From Diadema setosum (Eukaryota > Echinodermata > Echinoidea > Diadematoida > Diadematidae), in NCBI GenBank assembly GCA_033980235.1, contig CM067072.1, positions 19,347,047 through 19,411,046 of the forward strand: 64,000 bases of DNA. Direction: 5' to 3'. Position numbers and translations under genes: made by a program. This document shows, piece after piece, positions 1-11,700 of this stretch. The notes under the pieces were generated by a model. The model made no database searches and had not been told where the DNA came from. It saw only the letters and a list, made by a program, of their open reading frames with translations. The number at the start of each line of letters is the position of its first letter. Within the stretch, counting starts at the first letter, position 1.

Positions 1-496
1 TCAAATCACATAACAGTATAGTATATTTGCATAGTAGCTGCTCTTACGAATTTGTCTAATTATTATCATTATTCTTTATTTGCACTCCCCCAAATGGTTG
101 ATATCCCTTTACATGCCCAATTAAGCCATGACCATTGTCACTGCAATGAATAACTACTTTGTTTCCATAAGTCATTCTGGACAATTCATTGTTCATTCAT
201 TTCTAAAATTTCCTCTAGATATTACCACTGGACACTCTAAACTAAAGTCATGACTACTCTATGAATGATACTTTCCAAATTTGGTGAATTTCTGATAATG
301 CATATTGGAGCAAGGTGAATACACAAGTATCAAAGTCCTTCATTGGGCCCCACCCTGGGCCCCCATGGGGACTACCTGAACCAGTCAATAACTTTGTACA
401 ATATGCCCAAAACAATGATTCCTGTCAAGTTTGGTCAAAATCTGAAGATGGATCTTAAACTAGACAAAAATGTAATAAGCTCACAACAACACACAG

Positions 497-833
497 CCAA
501 CTGAGCTGCATTGGCTTCCCATCAAGAACAGAATTGATTTAAAGATCCTACTGCTCACATTTAAGGCCATTCATGGTCTGGCCCCAGGATACCTGACAAT
601 GTCTTCCCTAATTGAGCGACGGCAGCCTCGCCCTGGCCTTCGTTCATCTGGCCTTCCATACTCTCCACATGCCCATAACACATCTCAAGGGATACGGAGA
701 CACAGCATTTTCCTCTATTGCTCCTCGCCTTTGGAACTCCCTCCCATCTTTTCTCTGTGAAATTGACAAACTGGATCACTTCAAAGCCTCAATCAAGTCT
801 CACATTTTTGGTGGACATTCAATCACTAACTCT
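497..833 (+). pseudogene. non-LTR retrotransposon ORF2 C-terminal fragment, frameshifted
   Basis: One frame reads TELHWLPIKNRIDFKILLLT then FKAIHGLAPGYL. A second frame, from about 690, reads AFSSIAPRLWNSLPSFLCEI and ends FKASIKSHIF. This LHWLP...APxYL...AxxLWNSLP...FKxxLKxxLF layout is the tail of many animal LINE polymerase ORFs (CR1/L2/Rex-like). At least one frameshift separates the halves, so it is a dead fragment. It lies in the same strand orientation as most other repeats here. Confidence 0.75.
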
Positions 834-1218
834 CTTGGAGGAGTCTGCACCTTTGAATGTTTCTACAACAGATATATGGCGCTATATAAATGCTGTAGAT
901 CATCATCATCATCATCAATTGCAGAAACATGATTGCAAAGGTTCACTTGAGCCTTTGTTGCTATCAAGCTTACAAACTGTACAGCCTGAATGAGCGCACA
1001 TATTGAACTTTGAAAAATTTCATTATCTTTAAACCCGACCTATTTTTCTTTTTTTTTTTCAAATTTTCATCATACTCACACTTCCCGATGAGAAAAGTCC
1101 TTCAAGAACAGTTTGGGTGAACTCAAAATTTGGTTGTCCAACAGGCAGAAAACCAAGGGTGGTGCACACTTGTTCTTTCACCTAAGGAGTTGAAATACAA
1201 AATACAAAATCACATTTA

Positions 1219-2172
1219 AAAAAGCCCTGTGATGTACAGAAGAAAAAAAAATACATTCTCAAAGAATAAAAATTGCAGGTACTACTTCTTACTGCTACTG
1301 TATTCATATAGCATGCACATCTGAAAAAGAAGACATGCAATTTGCTTGTATAGCTCACTCCACGCCCACAGAACTGACCAGCTACATGGATATTGGTAGT
1401 ATCGACATCGTTCCTTGCCAGTAAAACACTCATATTATCCTCGTAGAATGCCCGCAGATGACACGCACTTTCGGCATATAGGTATAGATCCATGGGATAC
1501 CTATGTACTTCAAGCGGGTCAGCTGCTTGTGACTTGCAACAGCTACAGGCCTCCTGCTGGTGTTCTGCATGGACCTCTGTGGGCAATCCCTGAGACTCAC
1601 CCAGAAAAAGTTTTGGTCATGCTCAAAACTTGGCTGCAGGTAAATCGGACTTGCGTGCTCGCCTCTGGAAAACTACGGGTGAGATACATGCTAGGTACTG
1701 TCAGATGCAGGCCAACTGCAGGGAGCTACAGGTAACAAAAATTTTCTCCGCAAGTCAACCCGCAAGGCTTCCCCAGACTCGGTGTGACAAGGCCTTGAGC
1801 ATGCTCAAAACTTGTTCTGGACAAGTTGCGGAGGTTTGCCCGCAGAGGTACGCGCAGAACACAAGTATGAGGCCCTTAGCGGCAGCACCTTGCAGGCAAC
1901 TCCCATGAAGGTACTTTGCAGCTGTAACGCAGGTACTTTGCAGTCACCATATGTTGCTCATAACTGAAAACGGATTGGTTTCGACGCTCTCACGCAGGTC
2001 ACACGGAATGCACGCAAGTAGCAGGTAAGTAGCACACGTTTAGCAGGTAAGACACAAGTGCGAAACTCGCCAAATTCCTTGTCCACCCACAGAAAATTCT
2101 CCTGAGTGCTGGAAAATCCCTACTTGCCACAAGCTCACATGGCTCGCCAAGAAAGATGTGACAGGGCCTTTA
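1219..2172. mobile_element. possible MITE with imperfect AAGGCCCTGTCACA-type ends
   Basis: The left end reads AAAAAGCCCTGTGATGT and the right end TGTGACAGGGCCTTT, giving imperfect inverted termini. The right terminus resembles those of the element at 50801-51440. The interior has several ACTTGC/GCAAGT-type short words and more CpG than its surroundings. The boundaries are tentative. Confidence 0.35.
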
Positions 2173-3479
2173 GAAAGTAAAACAGAGTACATGTGCCTCG
2201 CTAAATGTGACGGGAACATTTATGTTAACATTAACATATCAGGATTATTCAGCCTTTTTTTTCACCTTTGTTCCCCCCCCCCCAAAAAAAAAATAGCAGG
2301 AAATATTCAGTGGGGTATTTTGCACCAATTAAAGTATTCACACACAATATTATTCACAAAAACATTACACTACTTGATCTGCTGAAGAAAAGATTGTATC
2401 AGACACCCATTGGCTTGGTGCTTTCTAAGGGCCTGCTTCTAGTCCTTAATATTGCATTCATGTAAAATTTGAATATATTTGTATTACATAAATATGATGA
2501 TCCTATTAGATATATATGATGATCCTGCAGAGTTTCAAGGAAAATGTTAATAGTATGCCCTCTCCATAAATATTTTGGCCACCCCAAAGCATCTATGGTA
2601 TGATTTGCCTGCACTACTTGTTAGGTTTGGAGAGGGAAACATAAGAGAATATTCTGATGGTTTGAACACTGGAAGCCATATCATGTCCCTGACTGCCCAT
2701 AGGAGGACATGTGCTATTTATTGAAGCAACTTAGTATCACAAGACCTACATATGTAGAGAAAGATTTATGCATGATTTGGTGAAAATCTGATTGTGCAAC
2801 AGAGAGAAAATATAAAAATATCAATTTCTCACCATTGGGCCTCATCTCATTATTTTTACACCCTCCAACCCATTTTCTTAACCCTTAGAATATAAAATTA
2901 CTACAACTTGGCCAAACTACTTCTAGATATAAAGAAGATGACTTCAGATATTTACAGGTAGACAAATATGGGTGCCCTGCCATGGGGGCCACTACATATC
3001 ATCTGTAAAATTTTGTCCCAAAGAATTTTAATTCCTGCCAAGGTAAGCTCAAAGTGATAATGGTCTCAAAAGAAGATGAAAATGTAATGAGTTTGTAAAC
3101 AACAAACAATGAATGAGCAACTCCTCATATCACACATCCTCCATTTTCGATCAGGGTTTGTCCCCATTAACAAGGTGGCCAGATTTATCTCATTCTCACA
3201 GCAACCGCTCTCACACCTTTTTACCACCTTGCCCGATTTGGGGTGTCCTCCTTCCTCAAGCAGACGTTCCCAAGCTCGTCCTCCACCTGTCTCTTCCATG
3301 CATTCTTCAGTTGTCATCTCTTTCATGTAACATAACTATGAGCTCCAGGAGAATAGTAAATAAAACAGCTCACCAGAGCTGAGGTGAACTAAAGAAAAAA
3401 TCAGTGAAAGTTTGTTGGCAGGACTACATGCAATGTGGGATGGGATGAAAGTGAGGAAATGAAAAGGAATGAAACATAC
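2173..3479. other. gene-free stretch with repeat remnants
   Basis: It holds a C/A homopolymer junction near 2272-2292 and AAGTTTGGTGAAAATCTGA-like phrases shared with the repeats near 300-480 and 46.9-47.5 kb. A minus-strand open frame at 3066-3326 (containing ECMEETGGGRAWERLLEEGG) is one I do not recognise. It does not match the next expected ECM29 residues. Confidence 0.4.
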
Positions 3480-3733
3480 CTTCATAGAAAATCTAATGGA
3501 ATCCAACTTGCTGACCAATGTCTGTATGAGACCTGCTTTTGATATCTCTGCCGATCCTCTACCAGGCATCTTCCCCTTTTTGCTGTTTTTGATGTCATCA
3601 GACTTTGCATCATCTGCACCTGTTTCCAGAAGCTGACCATCAGGGATAGGTAGAGGTCCATTGCGAGCTATTTCTCCAAGGGCCACACAAGCACCGTGAC
3701 TAATTAACATGTTGCTGTTATCCACACTTGACA
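3480..3733 (-). CDS. ECPAS (ECM29): ECM29 coding exon s (254 nt, phase 1 to 0), last exon in the window
   Basis: It encodes [13 protein letters not shown], then [19 protein letters not shown], the most conserved ECM29 signature seen here. A lysine- and aspartate-rich insert follows ([20 protein letters not shown]), then [17 protein letters not shown]. The insert looks about 20-28 residues longer than the vertebrate loop. The acceptor is tccaag and the donor is GTATGT. The next exon (family ERAIQTLGYFP) was not found between 1 and 3479. Confidence 0.96.
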
Positions 3734-6700
3734 CTTGGAGAAAGGTATATGAAAAGACAAACAAACAAGCAAACTAGAAATGTCGCTATGGTGACTGGTA
3801 TGCCTCCCCCATATTGCATAGTTCTCCCAATAGGTCTAGAGTATGTCTTGACCAAGTGACAAGACAGTTTCACATCATTGGCAACAAAAAAAAAAGAAAT
3901 AAAAGAAGTGAAATGACATGTTTGTCACAAATGTGTAGAGTGATTAATTTCCTTGACCTAGGTTCACTAAGATGGATGGCTAAATCGTTTAAAAGAGAAG
4001 GTACTGGTATTTGGGAATTGCAGCATTTTTACTTGACCCAATGATCCACAATTCTTCAAATAATCACTAACTAGTACTAAAACATCCATTTTTATGACAA
4101 TACTTCGAGCCCATGGGGACCTTTCTCTCTAGAATCACTGTGCAGTATATACATTTATACATTAACTAAAAGTCATTTCTAAGGTACAGGTACATTCCGT
4201 ATGGAGAAAAAGAAAATGTAATATGAGCATTTGAACCTGACCTTTGACCTTTGGCCTCATGATAAAAACTTCCAAATAGAATCACTGTCAAGCAGTGTAT
4301 GTATATGCATGAAGTTTCATGAAGCTTGTGCATTTAGCTTGTTGCAAGCAATTGCTACTTTTTAGGCATAAGGCCCATTATCTCAAGGGAACAGCAAAGG
4401 TTCAGCAAGTTGTAAAGTAGTTTTGGTCATATATTTTTATTGGAAACACAAGATTGGTTGTTTTAGCATATTGGACATTGCATTCCTATATTATACATCT
4501 TTTGAAGTATACTGTAAAACCAGAAACATTTGTAAATCGGAGCTGATGGCCTTTTCAGTGACATGAAACTTTTGGGAATTGGCACCTGGCATTTCATTGT
4601 GTAGACAACTTTCGCAAGCATTTCATTTACATGAATCATTCCTACTCATAAATTTCGCTGAGGTTTCTGGTTCAACAGTAGTGCATGACCCCTGTTTACT
4701 CTTCAAAAGGATGAAGACAAATATGAAGAAAGACAGAAAAGGCCCAAACTAATGCCTGAATCTTTTATTTACCCAAGAGCTGCGTTGCACTGGTGATGGT
4801 AGCCTGCAGGGGAGTTTGTGAAGGAGTTCTGTCAATGTCCATATCGTCTTCCATTCGGTTCTTGGCAGCTTTCTTTGTGAGATGAAACTGACATCCAATG
4901 ATGTATCCCATTGCCAAAATGGATCCATGCTGGCATTCAACTGACTAAATGCAATAAAAACATGAGACTCAGTGGGTGAAGGGCTCGCCAAAGTGCCAAA
5001 AGTTAACTGTCCATGCATTACATTCTTGCAGACTTGTACCTATGAAGAACACAACAAACTGGGGAAACAAGCAAACTTAGTAAACTACTGTAATTTGAAA
5101 GGGTCTATTACAAGAGAGCTAAAAATGAAAAGGTTATAGAAATTCTTCTGCAAAATAAAGGGTGTACTCACTACTTAGGTACTGAGAATAAAAGGGTAAT
5201 CCAAAGGGTACTGCAATATGAAAAGGTCTAAAATAGGAGCTGGGAATCATTTTTTTTTTTTCAAAATAAAAGGGTGTACAGAGATATTGAGAATGAAAGT
5301 GTCATTTAAAGAGCTACATTCTAAAATGCTTACTAGTAAAAAGGCCTGAAACATAATGTGGATTTTTAGATCATTTGCAGCATTTTAAAATTTTGATGTG
5401 TGCAAACCCTGCAATAATTTTGTGTTGTACACATATTTCATTAAACAAAATAGAGCATGTACCTACCACGTTTCATTAAAAACTGAAATTTAGAAACGGA
5501 GATACAGACAATTAAAATGATTTTACAAAGTGACTTCATTCCAATGTCACACATCAGTAATCAAACTGAAGTTGTAACCATGTCATCTAGAAGTCAAGAA
5601 GTTTCAAGTTCAGAAATGAGATGAAAACACAGATATAAAGATGGATTCTGACATTATCAAAGTGTGATCTCCAGGAAAAAGGTTACCTAATAAATCTGTA
5701 TTAATGCTGTCTGTATTGTCAGCTCATGATGTTCAGAATACTTACTAAAATACCTACAGACATGGATACAAGTGGCTACTGTGTACCTGTGTTAAGCTAT
5801 TATCAACTATGCTTGAACTTCGAGTACATACAACACAAAGAAGCTATCCTGCACTCAGGTTAAAGGGACTGTACAGTACTGGTTGAGGTGGGGATTCATG
5901 TTTTGAACATTCCTAAGTGAGATAATGAGAAACCTCTTATGAAATGTGAAAGAGCATGTAATTTTAAGAAGGATTCAACGTTTATTTGATGAAAATTGGT
6001 TTTCAAATGGCCGAGATATCCAAAAAAGTGATAATAATAAAAGGCAACAGGCCATGCCTTTTATTAGGATCTCTTTGTTTAACCTTGTTTTTGGATATCT
6101 CAGCCATTTCAAAACCGATTTTCATCAAATTAATTTTTGATACCCCTTAGAATTGCATGCTCTTTGACATCTCATAGAGTGGTTTCTGAATATCTCGCAA
6201 AACGTTAAAAGCTAAATCCTCACCTTGACCAGAACTGTACACTCTCTTTAATGCAATGAACATGATTGCAATGAGATTTTGTAAAAATGAAGTAAAAATT
6301 CAGGTCCCAAAATGATCGTCATTAAAGTCTATGGTACAAAATTAGCTAACAACGAACCCATTTACCGTGTATAGCAAAATTTTTGTTATAACGAAGTCTT
6401 CTCTGAGCGCCACTGACGAAGAAAAACAAAAACAATGTGCTCCGTTATAACAAAGTGCGCATTGCTAACAAAAATACCTAGCGGAACAAGCATTTACAAA
6501 GCGTCTTTGCATGGGCGGATGCTTCACATCACTCTGTTTTCACTCCCTGTGTAACCAGGGAGGTGAGCTTACCTCCCTGGTGTAACACACTTTTCTTTGG
6601 AGAACTTGTGCCATATAATGCATTAATCCACAATGAATAAGGTTTGATATTCTGAGGTTTGTTATTACAAAACACATAAAGTCTGATATACCGGTAGATG

Positions 6701-7826
6701 CTTGTTAATTTTAAAATGAAATAGCGTTTGTTATTACGAGCATTGTGGCATTATTCTGAAGGTTTGTTACTCGTAAGGTTTGTTAATCCAACAATGAAAT
6801 AAGGTAGGTATTACAAAGGTTCCTTACTCCAAAAATGATAGGAATCTTTGTATCCCCTAAAATTTGTTTATTGGAACATGAAATTAAGTTTGCTAATCAA
6901 AAAGTGACAAAAAAGGGTGAGTACACTATCAAAACTTTGGAATTACAAACCTCATATTGTCTTCAAATAAACAAACCATCAGGATAACTAACCATTCTCA
7001 TTTCAGTTTTAGCAAACCTTCAGAATAATGAAACTAATTTTATATTCGGATCAATCAACCTTTGGAATAACAAATCTTTCTCTTTTTTGGACGAACAAAT
7101 CTTCAGAATAACGAACATTATTTCATTTTCGGATAAACGAACCTTAGGTACAAAGAACTTAATATCTCACTTCTGGAATTATGAACTTTCAGAATAATGA
7201 ATCTTCAGAAGAACGAAGATTCAGAATTATGAACCTTATTTAATTTTTGGATTAATGAACCTTTGGAATAACAAATCCTGGGAATGGCAAACCTTCAAAA
7301 TTAGGTGCATTCAGAATAACGAACTTTAGTAACAACGAACCTTTGGAATAAAGAACTGTCATCGAAGATGAGTTTACACCATGGAGTTTACACCGGGAGT
7401 TTACACCATGGCACATACAGAGTTAACGCATTTTTTTTTTTTTTAATTCATGATTGATCTACATACTGAAGCATATACCATTAGCCAGCAATTCACTGAC
7501 CCTCTATCAGTGGGGACATATTAAGCAGAGTCAATATTTGCCATTATGCCTTTAGTATTAAAGTTTTTAAGATAAAGATTGAAACAAGTCAGTTGTTACA
7601 GTGCTTTGATAATTTCAGAGCTGTTTAACATGCCTTGAAGAAGAAGTTAAAATGTTGTTACTTTGGAAACATTGTTTTAATGACTGTTATAAATGCTTTG
7701 GTTGCTGACATTTCTAATGGGATTACTCCTTTTAGCAATTCACTCATCTTTAACTGTAAAAATCTGTCCCCTGATTGTGTTCTCTATATGAGGTGAAAAG
7801 AAAGCAATCAAATGTGACCATAAATA

Positions 7827-7890
<64 letters not shown>

Positions 7891-8668
7891 AAGACTGTAA
7901 CACTCAATTCCACACTTCAGTGGCCATAACCAGTGTGTAGAACTGATACCTGATGACACTTTCAGACAACAGTTTTAACCTTTTCTTTTTCTCTGTATCT
8001 CTTTAACCCTCAAGGAGGTACATACATGTATATATTGGATTAATGGTCACTCTTCTCAGACCCTCAAAACTCACCTGATTCTTAGCATTTTTGATGAGTA
8101 CTTGAAGAATGCTTTCAAGTCTATCTTCACTTGTTCTGCAAGCTATAACAGCATACAGCTGGGCTGCAGTGTCCCGCATTGGTTCCGAGATAGCAAAAAC
8201 GAAGCTCTGTAAACACAAAAGATTTATATTACATACAACCCATGCAGTAAAGCTCATCACTCACATTTAATTATATTTACATATAACATCCCTAAAATGT
8301 AAACTGTTCATAGATACAAGTTTGTACTTGAGCCTCATTATCACTTGCCCTAAAAGGTTGCAATAGTTGCAAAGGTTGCAATAGTTGTGTGGCAGAAGGG
8401 GTTTGGTAAACCAGACCAAAAATAAAAGTTCAGTAAAAATGCCTAAAAGCTCCCAGAGGCTTGTTGCTCACCTGAAATTTGTATTTGAAGTTGAGTAGGT
8501 ATATTTCCTCATTCTGACCACTACTGACCTTGAATGCTCATAAGCAGACATCCACTCAAACCTCCTCTGAAGGACTAGACAGGGAGAATAAAATGCTTCG
8601 CCTAGGGGCACAACGCTTCAGCTAGGGGATTAGAACCAGGGACATTGTGGTAGATAGTCGCTGGTGCT

Positions 8669-8739
<71 letters not shown>

Positions 8740-11700
8740 ACACCCTCATTTGGACTTACAGCTTCTGAAAAGTCACATAAGTAAGAAAAATTACTTCACA
8801 CTTACTTTGATCCAGTCTAGCTTGTTGATGTAGTAGCCTGACAGCTGATCTGGTGCCATAGCAACCAATTCCAGTAGACAGTACATCACATCAGGCGTTC
8901 CAGCCCCATTAAGCAGCTGTCCGATGAGGGTCATATATGACAAGACCGGGTTGCGCTCCCAGCCAGTATTGTTGGAGTCAACATTCTCATGCTGCACTGA
9001 AACTGAGTTAGGGGCAGATAGCATCTGGTTGATGTGACGACTGACTGCTGGTGCCTCCTTGCCTAGTGGAACTGCTTCTTGTACCTCAGGTGGGACATCA
9101 CAGCCCGCATCTTGGAAGAGGCATGACCTTATGTAAAAAATCACCTAAAATGGTAACAAAAATGTATACTTTGTTAGGAGCACTCCCTTCATGATTTCAC
9201 ATTCACTCATTTTTCTCTCATTTAGATGTTCAAACACAAAAAATATATCACAGACCTCAGCAAATGATCCACGGTGAACACCATTCTAGTGTTATTACGA
9301 GCACATAAGGTTCATGCATAGCCATTAAAGTACTTACTGCAGTGTCATACATATGAAACTAGAAATAAATCACTGAATGTGATTAATACCCCAGCCAAAG
9401 AGCTACATTAAAATAAACATATTTCCACTGAAAAATTGATATCCATGGGTATGAATTTATGCCACATCCATCCTCACCATAACAATTTGTAGTAGAAAAC
9501 TTTATTGTAAAATCTACCATGGTTGAAATGGCAGTAACATGCTGGGTAAATGGAGTAATTACAAAAATATGAAATAACCCATTTTGAATGATCTTTTAGA
9601 TTCGCAAATGAAAGCGATCACACTGTATTTGAAGTAAGAGAGAGCTTCAATCCCTAAGATTTATTCTATAAAATCATTATCATGGCAACACATTGTAAAA
9701 CTTACATGAACAACATGTCTCGCACATTCAAATTTTATAGCAGTCACAAGTGCAAAATTTGAAATCAAAACCTTGTAATTTTGGAGACTTCTGGATGATT
9801 TTCAGACTTTTGCATTTGAACATCTATATATTGGTTATGATGTACTGAGTACAGAATTTCAGAATTTTTAGTGATTGGGATGAGGGATAAGAATATTTAC
9901 AAATTCATTACAATTAATTGAATAATGATATTAATATCATAGCAACTTCCCATAGAAATGCATGATTGGGTGCTCAAGGAAGCAGAGCAAAAGAAGAAAG
10001 CATGTACAAATTCTACACAGGTGAAGTTGTAATGCAAGTTGTATTGTAATGAAATTACATTGCCACCTTACAGAAATATGTGAGCTTGCTACAAATGTCA
10101 GTATCCTTGTTCAGTGTATTTTGTTTTGGGGTCTTCAGAGTAATGGTTTATCTGCTCAAGGACCAAAGAAAATTCCATAAATGTATACATGACGCTATTG
10201 ATTCGTGCGGAGGTGTCGTGGCCGAGTGGTAAGAGCGCACGTTTCTGAATTGCACGAGCATGATTTAGGTTCATGGGTTTGAACGCCACAATGTCAGACA
10301 TGTTTGCCCTTCAGCAAAGGTAATTTATCCACATTGTTGCTCTCCACCCAGGAGTATAAATGGGTACCCGGTAGGATGAGAATGTTTATGTTGGTTTATC
10401 AGCATGAGGGCACCTGTAAAATGGTGACTGGCTGGAATGCTCCCCAGAGCGTGGAGAGTGAGCACTGTCAGTGCTGGCGGGAAATAATGTATCCAGACAC
10501 CGGGGTAATAATAGTATGTAGCGCTTTCAGCACACTTTAGAGTGGATTTAGCGCAATATAAATTCATATGATCATTATAATTATTATAAATTATTACAAA
10601 TTAATTTAAAAAAATGTTGCTACAATGGCAATGCATCATCAAACACCAATAAAACTTGCTTTATACATATTCATCTTATTGCAATCACATTTGCTGAATT
10701 TCAAGTTACAAACTTTACAACCAAGAAAGCTGTTTAATCCCTGAAATATACATTTGTTCTTATTTTCTTTTTAAAGTTACCATGGCAGCAAATTGTTTTA
10801 CATTAATGAAAAATGTATCCTGCGCATCTGCATAGTAAAGCTGTAACATGTGCTAAATTTAAAGTCAAATACTCAAAAACTCAGGGAATTAGCTCAATCT
10901 GCAATATTTAGTATGCTTTTTATTATAAAGTAAGAGATCAACTACTTGTGTAGGTCCACTGGGTCTGGAGCTCACCTGAGTATGGCAAGTTGACCTGACC
11001 TTCCATGCATTCTTGCAGACTATTATCTTTTAACCCTTTGAGGATGGGCTGATATTGCTACAACACACATTTCTCTTTCTGCTAGAGAGGTTTAGCTAAA
11101 CCAAAGTCTATTTCAGGTTAAAATAAAACCCGAAATAGACTTGGGCTAAATTGGGTTTAACTGCTCATTAATAATTCAGGAACGAGTTTGGCCAACATGG
11201 TGCACTCAGCGGAAGAAGAAACTCTCCCTCTCCAGGGTAATTTTTGCTCCACGAATCCATCTAAATTTATTATTGGCAGTGTATCAGCCACACGAGTGTG
11301 ACTTTATTGGACTGTGAATATTTTTACCGGTAAATATCAAATATGCATGTTGTATTTTGGCCATGCACCTACGTTAGTGTAGCACTGCATCAGTATACTA
11401 TTCCTCCTTGCTTGTACTGTGTGTACTGTGTACGGCGCACATCACAGGATACACGTAGGCCTACACATGTAAGCGTAGCGCTATTCCTACACTAGCCGGT
11501 GGCATGGTTGCTGTGCGCTGGATGGGGCATGGCTGTCGATCGAATCGTGAATTTGGAATGGACTGATTGACCAAACCAGGACCTTGAGGTAGGTAGGACA
11601 GTTGATAAAAGCTCTTCTTCGAAGGCGTGCACTTAAGCACCCGAAAGACTGTGAATTACTACAATGTGGAAACCATTTTAAGATTTAACTAGAAATGTCA

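Noticed and set aside
612..932. Stand-alone 106-residue protein
   Set aside because: It is the second reading frame of a frameshifted LINE polymerase tail, not an independent gene.
3066..3326. Next ECM29 exon or small protein
   Set aside because: The frame does not match the expected ERAIQTLGYFP continuation, shows no known motif, and its end runs into repeat-like text.
7750..7959. His/Thr-repeat protein
   Set aside because: The frame is translated from a (GT)n microsatellite.
10214..10292. tRNA gene (Ser/Leu-like)
   Set aside because: A- and B-box text is present but the anticodon arm and acceptor stem do not pair, and a SINE body and AT-rich tail follow. It is called a SINE.
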